A stretch of DNA of 13,993 nucleotides from an uncultured Actinomycetes bacterium. GTDB taxonomy: Bacteria; Actinomycetota; Actinomycetes; S36-B12. This document shows positions 1-6,450 of this stretch, piece after piece (positions within the stretch are counted from its first letter, which is position 1; each line of letters opens with the position of its first letter). The translations under genes were made by a program, and so were the position numbers. Below the pieces are notes generated by a model, which ran no database searches, had not been told where the DNA came from, and saw only the letters and a program-made list of their open reading frames with translations. The stretch is taken from positions 1-13,993 of the forward strand of contig CALGTB010000173.1 of the NCBI GenBank assembly GCA_937902285.1, written 5' to 3'.

Positions 1-632
1 TCGGCGCGTTCCTGCCGAGGGGCATCACGCTGCGCCTCGAGGGGGATGCGAACGTCTACGTCGGGAAGGGGCTGTCGGGCGGGCGACTGGTCATCCGGCC
101 TCATCGTGACGCCACCATCGCGGCCCACGACAACATCATCGCCGGGAACGTCATCGGGTACGGGGCGACCTCCGGCGACATCTTCCTGCGAGGGCGGGTG
201 GGCGAGCGGTTCTGCGTCCGCAACTCCGGCGCCACCGCGGTGGTCGAGGGAGTGGGCGACCACGCGCTGGAGTACATGACCGGCGGCCTCGTCGTGATCC
301 TGGGCGAGACCGGCCGCAACCTGGGCGCCGGCATGTCCGGCGGGATCGCCTACGTGCTCGACCTCGACCTGGGCCGGGTCAACCCCGAGATGGTCGATCT
401 CGACCCGCTCAGCGCGACCGACGTGGCCGAGCTCCGTGAGGTCGTGGCGCGGCACGCGGAGGAGACGGGATCGGTCCACGCGGCCGACCTGCTCGCCGAC
501 TGGCCGCAGGCGGTGCAGCGGTTCACCAAGGTGATGCCGAAGGACTTCAAGCGCGTGCTGAGACTGCGCGCCGAGGCAGAGGAGAAGGGCATGGATCCGA
601 TGGTCGCGGTCATGGGAGGACTCCATGGCTGA
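1..632 (+). CDS. gltB: Glutamate synthase (NADPH) large subunit, C-terminal part (5'-truncated)
   Basis: This is the last ~209 residues of the large (alpha) subunit of NADPH-glutamate synthase, which transfers the amide nitrogen of glutamine to 2-oxoglutarate. The open frame begins at position 3 and is cut by the window edge, so the amidotransferase and FMN/3Fe-4S synthase domains lie outside. The visible part is the glycine-rich right-handed beta-helix (GXGXG) domain. It reads NVYVGKGLSGG near the start and later GGLVVILGETGRNLGAGMSG, both typical of GltB. After the helix comes the usual charged alpha-helical tail (ELREVVARHAEETGS), ending in a TGA at 630-632. The stop lies 8 nt inside gltD, so the two subunits are probably translationally coupled. 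An internal ATG at 198 is not a real start, because homologous sequence continues upstream to the edge. Confidence 0.95.
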   Translation, partial: GAFLPRGITLRLEGDANVYVGKGLSGGRLVIRPHRDATIAAHDNIIAGNVIGYGATSGDIFLRGRVGERFCVRNSGATAVVEGVGDHALEYMTGGLVVILGETGRNLGAGMSGGIAYVLDLDLGRVNPEMVDLDPLSATDVAELREVVARHAEETGSVHAADLLADWPQAVQRFTKVMPKDFKRVLRLRAEAEEKGMDPMVAVMGGLHG

Positions 633-2079
633 TCCGAGGGGCTTCCTGACCACGGGCCGCGAGCTGCCCACCCGGCGTCCCGTGGACGTCCGGATCCGCG
701 ACTGGCGCGAGGTGTACGAGGAGTTCGAGGCGGGCCGCATCGAGAAGCAGGCCGGACGCTGCATGGACTGCGGCATCCCGTTCTGCCACAACGGCTGCCC
801 CCTCGGGAACCTCATCCCCGAGTGGAACAGCCTCGTGTGGCAGGACGACTGGCGCGACGCCGCCGAGCGCCTGCACGCGACCAACAACTTCCCCGAGTTC
901 ACGGGGCGGCTGTGCCCGGCGCCCTGCGAGGCAGCCTGCGTGCTCGGCATCAACGCCGACCCCGTGACCATCAAGCAGGTCGAGGTGTCGATCATCGACC
1001 GGGCCTGGGACGAGGGCTGGGTCACGCCGCAGCAGCCGGCCCGCCTGACCGGCAAGACGGTGGCCGTGATCGGCTCCGGACCCGCGGGCCTGGCAGCCGC
1101 CCAGCAGCTCGCCCGGGCCGGGCACACGGTGGCCGTGTTCGAGCGGGCCGACCGGATCGGCGGGCTCCTGCGCTACGGAATCCCCGAGTTCAAGATGGAG
1201 AAGTCGCACCTCGACCGCCGCATCGCTCAGATGGAGGCCGAGGGCGTCAAGTTCCGCACCGGCATCGACGTCGGCATCGACGAGGCGGGGCACGACCTGC
1301 GGGGCCGCTACGACGCGGTCGTCGTGGCGATCGGGGCGACCGCGTGGCGCGACCTTCCGGTGCCCGGCCGCGACCTGGCCGGCGTGTACCAGGCGATGGA
1401 GTACCTGCCCCTTGCGAACCGCGTGCAGCAGGGCGACCTGGCGGTGTCGCCCATCGACGTGTCGGGGGCGCATGTGGTCATCATCGGCGGCGGTGACACG
1501 GGGGCCGACTGCCTCGGCACCGCCCACCGTCAGGGCGCCGCCTCGGTGACCCAGCTCGAGATCATGCCGACTCCGCCGGCGACCCGGCCGGACTCGCAGC
1601 CCTGGCCCACGTACCCGATGACGTATCGCGTGTCGAGCGCTCACGAGGAGGGCGGCGAGCGGATGTTCGCCGTCTCGACGGAGGAGTTCATCGACGACGG
1701 GACCGGCTCGGTGTCGGCACTGCGGCTGGTCGAGGTGGAGCCCCACGAGGGCGGCTTCCGTCCGGTCGAGGGCTCGCAGCGCGAGATCCCCGCGGACTTC
1801 GTGTTCCTGGCCATGGGCTTCGTCGGGCCCGAGCGCGGCGGCATGGTCGACCAGCTCGGCCTCACCCTCGACGCCCGCGGGGCCATCGTGCGGGATGCCG
1901 AGTACCGATCCGTCGCCGACGGGGTGTTCGTGGCGGGGGACGCGGGCCGCGGCCAGTCGCTCATCGTGTGGGCGATCGCCGAGGGGCGGGCGGCTGCCGC
2001 ATCGGTGGACCAGTACCTCATGGGGAGCACCAACCTGCCGTCGCCGATCCCGGCCACGGCCCGTCAGCTCCTCGTGTGA
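625..2079 (+). CDS. gltD: Glutamate synthase (NADPH) small subunit
   Basis: This 484-residue beta subunit oxidises NADPH and passes electrons through FAD and iron-sulfur clusters to GltB. The N-terminal region carries two cysteine clusters for [4Fe-4S] centres: C46, C49, C54, C58 (CMDCGIPFCHNGCP) and C97, C101, C105 (CPAPCEAAC). An FAD-binding Rossmann motif, VIGSGPAG, lies at ~148-155. A second nucleotide-binding motif, IIGGGDTG (~286-293), fits NADPH. The C-terminal FAD motif is VFVAGDAGRGQSLIVWAI (~434-451). Length is normal for the family. The ATG at 625 is chosen because GGGAGGA ends 4 nt upstream, inside the end of gltB. The two cistrons overlap by 8 nt, as expected for a complex with fixed stoichiometry. 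I see no terminator in the 42 bp after the stop, so read-through into pyk is possible. Confidence 0.97.
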   Translation: MADPRGFLTTGRELPTRRPVDVRIRDWREVYEEFEAGRIEKQAGRCMDCGIPFCHNGCPLGNLIPEWNSLVWQDDWRDAAERLHATNNFPEFTGRLCPAPCEAACVLGINADPVTIKQVEVSIIDRAWDEGWVTPQQPARLTGKTVAVIGSGPAGLAAAQQLARAGHTVAVFERADRIGGLLRYGIPEFKMEKSHLDRRIAQMEAEGVKFRTGIDVGIDEAGHDLRGRYDAVVVAIGATAWRDLPVPGRDLAGVYQAMEYLPLANRVQQGDLAVSPIDVSGAHVVIIGGGDTGADCLGTAHRQGAASVTQLEIMPTPPATRPDSQPWPTYPMTYRVSSAHEEGGERMFAVSTEEFIDDGTGSVSALRLVEVEPHEGGFRPVEGSQREIPADFVFLAMGFVGPERGGMVDQLGLTLDARGAIVRDAEYRSVADGVFVAGDAGRGQSLIVWAIAEGRAAAASVDQYLMGSTNLPSPIPATARQLLV

Positions 2080-2108
2080 CCCTCCTCACTCCTGCAACCG
2101 CTTACGGA

Positions 2109-2121
2109 TAGGCTTCCCCTC
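2109..2121 (+). promoter_or_regulatory. Candidate -10 box for a leaderless pyk transcript
   Basis: TAGGCT at 2109-2114 fits the actinobacterial TANNNT -10 consensus and lies 7 nt before the pyk ATG at 2122. Transcription would start at about 2121-2122, essentially on the start codon. No Shine-Dalgarno-like sequence is present in the 20 bases before the ATG, which fits a leaderless mRNA. No good -35 is visible; the hexamers at the right distance are near TCACTC. The site is inferred from sequence pattern only. Confidence 0.4.
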
Positions 2122-3555
2122 ATGCGTCGCGCGAAGATCGTTGCCACACTCGGGCCCGCCACCAGCTCGCTCGAGGCGATTCGCGGCCTCGTCGATGCCG
2201 GCATGGACGTGGCCCGGCTGAACCTGTCCCACGGCGATCACGCCGTGCACCTGCAGGTCTACAACAACGTGCGCGCCGCGGCCGACGCGGCGGGGCGCGG
2301 CGTGGGGATCCTCGTCGACCTCCAGGGGCCGAAGATCCGTCTGGGCCGGTTCGCCGACGGTCCGGTGCTGCTGCAGAACGGGGCGGAGTTCATCGTCACG
2401 ACCGAGGACGTGCCCGGCGACGTGCACATGGTCGGGACCACGTACGACGGGCTGCCGCAGGACGTCACCCCCGGCGACCTGGTCCTCGTCGACGACGGGC
2501 GCATCGAGCTCAGGGTGACCCGGGTCGACGGCCCCCGCGTGCACACGACCGTCATCGAGGGCGGCCGGGTGTCCGACAACAAGGGCTTCAACCTGCCCGG
2601 CGTCGCGGTGAGCGTCCCCGCCATGTCCGACAAGGACCGCGACGATCTCCGGTGGGCTCTACGCGCCGGCGCCGACCTCATCGCGCTCTCGTTCGTGCGC
2701 AGCGCTGCCGACATCGCCGAGGTGCACGAGATCATGGATCAGGAGGGCGTCAGGCTGCCCGTCCTCGCCAAGGTCGAGAAGCCGCAGGCCGTCGAGAACC
2801 TCGAGGAGATCATCGCGGCGTTCGACGGCGTCATGGTCGCCCGCGGCGACCTCGGCGTCGAGCTGCCGCTCGAGGCGGTGCCGCTCGTGCAGAAGCGGGC
2901 CATCCACCTGTGCCGCGAGGCCGGCAAGCCGGTCATCGTGGCGACCCAGATGCTCGACAGCATGGCGGTCTCGAACCGCCCGACCCGCGCGGAGGCCAGC
3001 GACGTCGCCAATGCCGTGCTCGACGGGGCGGACGCGCTCATGCTCTCCGGCGAGACCAGCGTCGGCGACCACCCGAACCTCGTCGTCGAGACCATGAGCC
3101 GGATCATCGAGCACGTCGAGACCGAGGCCCTGCATCAGCTTCCCAGTCTCAGCGACCCCTGGACCGGCTCGACGGCCCGGGCGCTCACGCACGCGGCGGT
3201 CGACGTGGCCGCCGGAGTCGGCGCCACGCACCTCATCGCCTTCACCGAGACCGGGTCGTCGGCCCGGCTCATCTCCCGGTGGCGGGCCGAGCCGCCGCTG
3301 CTGGCCTTCACCCCGAACCCGCGCGTCCGCAGCCAGCTGTCCCTCGTGTGGGGCGTCGAGACGTTCCTCGTGCCGCAGGTCGAGCACACCGATGACATGG
3401 TGGTGCAGGTCGACAAGGCCCTGCTCGACATCGGGCGCGCGACGTTCGGCGACCGCGTCGTCATCGTTGCCGGGGTCCCGCCGGGCGTGCCCGGCACGAC
3501 CAACGGGATGCGCGTGCACAAGATGGGCAGCGCCAAGCGCGGCGGCGGCGTCTAG
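2122..3555 (+). CDS. pyk: Pyruvate kinase
   Basis: This 477-residue enzyme converts phosphoenolpyruvate and ADP to pyruvate and ATP, the last step of glycolysis, in the cytoplasm. The N-terminal barrel begins RRAKIVATLGPA and carries DVARLNLSHG (~29-38), with the conserved Arg, Asn and Ser that bind substrate and metal. The B-domain lid follows at ~70-165. The active-site signature VLAKVEK (~214-220) includes catalytic Lys217 and metal ligand Glu219. Next are VARGDLGVE (~239-247) and the helix ATQMLDSM followed by SNRPTRAEASD. The C-terminal allosteric domain ends with GVPGTTNGMRVHKMG. Length matches typical bacterial enzymes. The ATG is fixed by the conserved N-terminus, yet no ribosome-binding site precedes it. 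gltBD followed by pyk is, to my knowledge, a common actinobacterial neighbourhood, so this gene probably belongs functionally with neither flanking operon. Confidence 0.97.
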   Translation: MRRAKIVATLGPATSSLEAIRGLVDAGMDVARLNLSHGDHAVHLQVYNNVRAAADAAGRGVGILVDLQGPKIRLGRFADGPVLLQNGAEFIVTTEDVPGDVHMVGTTYDGLPQDVTPGDLVLVDDGRIELRVTRVDGPRVHTTVIEGGRVSDNKGFNLPGVAVSVPAMSDKDRDDLRWALRAGADLIALSFVRSAADIAEVHEIMDQEGVRLPVLAKVEKPQAVENLEEIIAAFDGVMVARGDLGVELPLEAVPLVQKRAIHLCREAGKPVIVATQMLDSMAVSNRPTRAEASDVANAVLDGADALMLSGETSVGDHPNLVVETMSRIIEHVETEALHQLPSLSDPWTGSTARALTHAAVDVAAGVGATHLIAFTETGSSARLISRWRAEPPLLAFTPNPRVRSQLSLVWGVETFLVPQVEHTDDMVVQVDKALLDIGRATFGDRVVIVAGVPPGVPGTTNGMRVHKMGSAKRGGGV

Positions 3556-3598
3556 CCCGATCCGGACCGACCCGGGGGCCCGACCGCGCCCGATCCGG
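3555..3598 (+). repeat. 11-bp direct repeat in the pyk-pyrR gap
   Basis: GCCCGATCCGG occurs at 3555-3565 and again at 3588-3598, spaced 33 bp start to start (about three helical turns). The first copy begins at the last base of the pyk stop codon and the second ends just before the candidate pyr -10. The spacing would suit a protein bound to one face of the DNA. In such GC-rich sequence an 11-bp repeat could also arise by chance, and no regulator is identified. Confidence 0.35.
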
Positions 3599-3602
3599 GC
3601 CC
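3576..3602 (+). terminator. Possible GC-rich terminator hairpin after pyk (no U-tract)
   Basis: GGGCCCG at 3576-3582 is the perfect reverse complement of CGGGCCC at 3596-3602, giving a 7-bp all-GC stem with a 13-nt loop, 20 bp after the pyk stop. A competing small hairpin (GCCCG-ATC-CGGGC, 3588-3600) lies inside it. No run of T follows, so this is not a classical intrinsic terminator; U-less hairpins have been proposed as terminators in actinobacteria. It overlaps the likely -35 region of the pyr promoter, so it could also be only base composition. Confidence 0.3.
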
Positions 3603-3617
3603 GCTAGAGTGACGCTG
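3581..3617 (+). promoter_or_regulatory. Candidate promoter of the pyr operon
   Basis: TAGAGT at 3605-3610 matches the actinobacterial TANNNT -10 pattern and is the best candidate in the 110-bp gap before pyrR. The matching -35 would fall near 3581-3587 (CGACCG), a poor match to TTGAC; weak -35 boxes are common in actinobacteria. Predicted transcription start is about 3617, giving a ~49-nt leader that contains the whole PyrR-binding hairpin. This is inferred from position and pattern only. Confidence 0.45.
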
Positions 3618-3624
3618 GCAGACA

Positions 3625-3658
3625 TCCTTTAAGGCCCGTCCAGAGAGGCGGGGAAGGA
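3625..3658 (+). promoter_or_regulatory. PyrR-binding RNA hairpin covering the pyrR ribosome-binding site
   Basis: The loop TCCAGAGAGG (3639-3648) is closed by CCCG (3635-3638) and CGGG (3649-3652). This matches the conserved PyrR-binding loop of Bacillus pyr attenuators in sequence and loop size. Below a purine-containing internal bulge (TAAGG, 3630-3634, opposite G3653), TCCTT (3625-3629) pairs perfectly with AAGGA (3654-3658). AAGGA is the core of the pyrR Shine-Dalgarno sequence. There is no U-run and no terminator/antiterminator pair between the promoter and the start codon. The element therefore looks like a translational switch: UMP-loaded PyrR would stabilise the hairpin and hide the ribosome-binding site. 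This type of control is known from Mycobacterium smegmatis; here it is inferred from sequence. Confidence 0.85.
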
Positions 3659-3668
3659 GGTCCGGTTG
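3652..3668 (+). promoter_or_regulatory. Strong Shine-Dalgarno and TTG start of pyrR
   Basis: GGAAGGAGG at 3652-3660 is a near-perfect anti-16S match, 5 nt before a TTG codon at 3666. It decides the pyrR start: the next in-frame ATG (3696) would remove the conserved ILDGSD segment and has no ribosome-binding site at proper spacing. The same bases form the 3' arm of the PyrR-binding hairpin. Confidence 0.85.
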
Positions 3669-4214
3669 ACGAACGTCATCCTGGATGGCTCGGACATGGG
3701 GCGCGCGATCACGCGCATCGCCCACGAGATCGTCGAACGCAACAAGGGCGCCAGCCACCTCCTCCTGCTCGGCATCCCCACGCGCGGACACCCGCTCGCC
3801 GTGCGCATCGCCGCGGCCATCGAGCGCATCGAGGGGGTCGCCCCGCAGGTCGGCTCGCTCGACATCACGCTCTACCGCGACGACCTGAGGCTGCGGCCGG
3901 CGCGGGCGCTCGAGTCCACCTCCATCCCGGCCAGCGGCGTCGACGACCAGGTGGTGGTCCTCGTCGACGATGTCCTCTTCTCCGGACGCTCCATCCGCGC
4001 CGCTCTCGACGCCATCAGCGACCTCGGCCGGCCGCGCGCCGTGCAGCTCGCGGTCATGGTCGACCGCGGGCACCGTCAGCTGCCGATCCGTCCCGACTTC
4101 GTGGGCAAGAACCTCCCCACGTCGCTTGAGGAGCAGGTCCGGGTCGCGCTCGTCGAGACCGACGGCGTCGACGAGGTCACGCTCACGGGCTCGGGCGAGG
4201 ACGGTGCCGCATGA
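3666..4214 (+). CDS. pyrR: Bifunctional pyr operon regulator / uracil phosphoribosyltransferase PyrR
   Basis: This 182-residue protein has the type I phosphoribosyltransferase fold. PyrR binds pyr mRNA in response to UMP/UTP and also has uracil phosphoribosyltransferase activity (uracil + PRPP to UMP). Family hallmarks are ILDGSDMGRAITRIAHEI (~5-22), LGIPTRGHPLA (~35-45), LDITLYRDDL (~65-74) and the PRPP-binding loop VVLVDDVLFSGRSIRAALD (~97-115). VDRGHRQLPIRPDFVGKN follows at ~132-149. Its length matches Bacillus PyrR (~180 aa). Translation starts at TTG, after a strong ribosome-binding site held in a PyrR-type hairpin, so it probably represses its own translation. The stop overlaps the pyrB ATG by 4 nt (ATGA). 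Being first in the operon suits an autoregulated sensor of pyrimidine supply. Confidence 0.96.
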   Translation: MTNVILDGSDMGRAITRIAHEIVERNKGASHLLLLGIPTRGHPLAVRIAAAIERIEGVAPQVGSLDITLYRDDLRLRPARALESTSIPASGVDDQVVVLVDDVLFSGRSIRAALDAISDLGRPRAVQLAVMVDRGHRQLPIRPDFVGKNLPTSLEEQVRVALVETDGVDEVTLTGSGEDGAA

Positions 4215-5161
4215 GGCACCTGCTCTCCGCCGGCGACCTCGACGCGGCGACGGCGTGCCTCATCCTCGACACCGCGGCAGAGCTGGCCACGGTCACCGAC
4301 CGCTCCGTGAAGAAGCTGCCGACCCTGCGCGGGCGCACGGTGGTCAATCTCTTCTACGAGGACTCCACGCGCACGCGCATCTCCTTCGAGATGGCCGCGA
4401 AGCGACTGTCCGCCGACGTCATCAACTTCGCGGCCAAGGGATCCAGCGTGTCGAAGGGCGAGAGCCTGAAGGACACCGCGCTCACCCTCGAGGCGATGGG
4501 CGCGGACGCCGTCATCATCAGGCACGGCTCCTCGGGGGCACCTCACCGCCTGGCGAACGCGGGCTGGATCGGCGGGACGGTCATCAACGCCGGCGACGGC
4601 ACCCACGAGCACCCGACTCAGGCGCTGCTTGACGCCTACACGCTGCGGCGCCATCTGCGGGGCGGTCGCGGCGACCTCGACGGACTGCGCGTGACGATCG
4701 TGGGCGACGTGCTCCACAGCCGCGTCGCGCGCTCGAACGTGCTGCTGCTGAGCACCCTCGGGGCCGACGTCACGCTCGTCGCTCCGCCGACGCTGCTGCC
4801 GACGGGAGTCGGCACGTGGCCGTGCCGGGTCTCCTACGACATCGACGAGGTCCTCCCGCACAGCGACGCGATCATGATGCTGCGGGTCCAGGCCGAGCGC
4901 ATGCAGGCTGCGTTCTTCCCGTCGGCGCGCGAGTACAGCCGGGCCTACGGGCTCGACCGGGCTCGGATGGCCGCCCTGCCGGACGACGCGATCGTGCTCC
5001 ATCCCGGCCCGATGAACCGCGGCATGGAGATCAGCGCGGAGGTCGCCGACAGCGACCGGGCCGTCATGGTCGAGCAGGTGGCGAACGGCGTCAGCGTGCG
5101 CATGGCAGTGCTCTACCTGCTCCTGGGCGGATCAGGCGATCTCACGGACGGAGCGGCATGA
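4211..5161 (+). CDS. pyrB: Aspartate carbamoyltransferase catalytic subunit
   Basis: PyrB condenses carbamoyl phosphate with aspartate to give N-carbamoyl-aspartate, the first committed step of pyrimidine synthesis. At 316 residues it is normal for a catalytic chain. The carbamoyl-phosphate site FYEDSTRTRISFE (~48-60, with STRTR at 52-56) is intact. Lys82 of the mobile loop (SSVSKGES), the HPTQ motif (134-137) and HPGPMNRG (264-271) are all present. No pyrI regulatory-chain gene follows, so allosteric control of the E. coli kind is not expected; association with PyrC, as in some bacterial ATCases, is possible but not shown. The start overlaps the pyrR stop (ATGA), and the end overlaps the pyrC start in the same way, which points to translational coupling. 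Confidence 0.97.
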   Translation: MRHLLSAGDLDAATACLILDTAAELATVTDRSVKKLPTLRGRTVVNLFYEDSTRTRISFEMAAKRLSADVINFAAKGSSVSKGESLKDTALTLEAMGADAVIIRHGSSGAPHRLANAGWIGGTVINAGDGTHEHPTQALLDAYTLRRHLRGGRGDLDGLRVTIVGDVLHSRVARSNVLLLSTLGADVTLVAPPTLLPTGVGTWPCRVSYDIDEVLPHSDAIMMLRVQAERMQAAFFPSAREYSRAYGLDRARMAALPDDAIVLHPGPMNRGMEISAEVADSDRAVMVEQVANGVSVRMAVLYLLLGGSGDLTDGAA

Positions 5162-6450
5162 GCGAGACCATCGTCCTGCGCGGGGTGCACCCCTACGGCG
5201 AGGCTGCGGCCGACATCGTCGTGCGCGACGGCGTCATCTCCGAGGTCACCGGGGCAGGCGCCGGCGGCGGCGACAGGGTGATCGACGGCACCGGCCTGAT
5301 CGCCCTGCCCGGGCTGGTCGACCTCCACACGCACCTGCGCGAGCCCGGTCGCGAGGATGCCGAGACGGTCGACACCGGATCCCAGGCCGCAGCACTCGGC
5401 GGCTTCACCGCGGTCTTCGCCATGGCGAACACGTTCCCCGTCGCCGACACCGCGGGCGTGGTCGAGCAGGTGTGGCGGCTGGGCCAGGAGTCCGGACTCG
5501 TCGATGTCTTCCCGGTCGGCGCCGTGACGGTCGGGCTCGGCGGCTCGCAGCTGGCCGAGCTCGGGGCGATGGCGGCCTCGGCGGCCCACGTGCGGGTGTT
5601 CAGCGACGATGGGCACTGCGTGTCCGATGCCGTGCTCATGCGCCGGGCCCTGGAGTACGTGAAGGCGTTCGACGGCGTCATCGCCCAGCACGCGCAGGAG
5701 CCCCGGCTCACGGAGAACGCCCAGATGAACGAGGGCGCCCTCTCGGGCGTGCTCGGCCTCACCGGGTGGCCCGCCGTGGCGGAGGAGTCGATCATCGCGC
5801 GCGACGTCCTGCTCGCGCACCATGTCGGGTCGCGGCTCCACGTGTGCCACGTGTCGACGGCCGGCTCCGTCGACATCATCCGGTGGGCCAAGGCCCGGGG
5901 CATCGACGTGACGGCCGAGGTGACACCGCACCACCTCATGCTCACCGAGGATCTCGTCCGCAGCTATGACCCGGTCTACAAGGTCAACCCGCCCCTGCGC
6001 ACCGCTGACGACGTCGCCGCGCTCTGGGACGGGCTCGCCGACGGGACCATCGACATCGTCGCGACCGACCACGCACCCCACGCGCTGGAGGACAAGGACT
6101 GCGAGTGGGGCGCTGCCTCCTTCGGCATGCTCGGCCTGCAGACGGCGCTCAGCGTCGTGGTCGAGACGATGCATCGCACGGGACGGCTCGACTGGCGGGG
6201 AGTGGCCGACCGCATGAGCGTGAGGCCGGCGCGCATCGGACGGGCCCTGCAGCACGGACGCGACCTGGCAGTCGGTGAGCCGGCCAACGTGGCGCTGGTC
6301 GACGCCGACGCCACGTGGATCGTCGAGCCCGCGCTCCTCGCGTCGAAGAGCCACAACAGCCCGTATGCCGGGCTCGAGCTGCCGGCCCGGGTCGAGCACG
6401 TGCTGAAGGCAGGCGTGCCCACGGTGGCCAACGGCATGGTGGTGCGATGA
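5158..6450 (+). CDS. pyrC: Dihydroorotase (class I)
   Basis: PyrC reversibly cyclises carbamoyl-aspartate to dihydroorotate. The 430-residue chain is an amidohydrolase of the long class I type. Metal-binding residues can be placed: H57 and H59 in DLHTHLREPG, H178 in AQHAQEP, H231 in VCHVSTAGS and D304 in ATDHAPH. D151 in FSDDGH sits where class I enzymes use an aspartate, rather than the carboxylated lysine of the E. coli type, to bridge the two metals. The AMANTFPVAD segment replaces the commoner MPNT motif, which I recall as usual in actinobacteria. The reading frame stays open far upstream, but homology begins at the ATG at 5158, which overlaps the pyrB stop by 4 nt. The 3' end overlaps the next gene by another ATGA. 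Confidence 0.97.
   Translation: MSETIVLRGVHPYGEAAADIVVRDGVISEVTGAGAGGGDRVIDGTGLIALPGLVDLHTHLREPGREDAETVDTGSQAAALGGFTAVFAMANTFPVADTAGVVEQVWRLGQESGLVDVFPVGAVTVGLGGSQLAELGAMAASAAHVRVFSDDGHCVSDAVLMRRALEYVKAFDGVIAQHAQEPRLTENAQMNEGALSGVLGLTGWPAVAEESIIARDVLLAHHVGSRLHVCHVSTAGSVDIIRWAKARGIDVTAEVTPHHLMLTEDLVRSYDPVYKVNPPLRTADDVAALWDGLADGTIDIVATDHAPHALEDKDCEWGAASFGMLGLQTALSVVVETMHRTGRLDWRGVADRMSVRPARIGRALQHGRDLAVGEPANVALVDADATWIVEPALLASKSHNSPYAGLELPARVEHVLKAGVPTVANGMVVR

Noticed and set aside
610..1746. Minus-strand open frame opposite gltD, and similar ones opposite pyrC (5113-6399), the membrane gene and carA (6482-8101) and pyrD (12125-13573).
   Set aside because: All lie antisense to well-supported genes, show the same compositional bias, and have no recognisable motifs.
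2080..2121. A transcription terminator between gltD and pyk.
   Set aside because: I found no inverted repeat long enough for a hairpin in these 42 bases, and no T-run.
3605..3665. A Bacillus-style terminator/antiterminator attenuator in the pyr leader.
   Set aside because: No U-run or terminator stem follows the PyrR-binding hairpin before the start codon. The hairpin instead covers the ribosome-binding site.
4816..5157. Upstream in-frame extension of pyrC to an ATG at 4816.
   Set aside because: The extension lies in another frame of pyrB and encodes Arg/Ala/Pro-rich sequence. Dihydroorotase homology starts at 5158.
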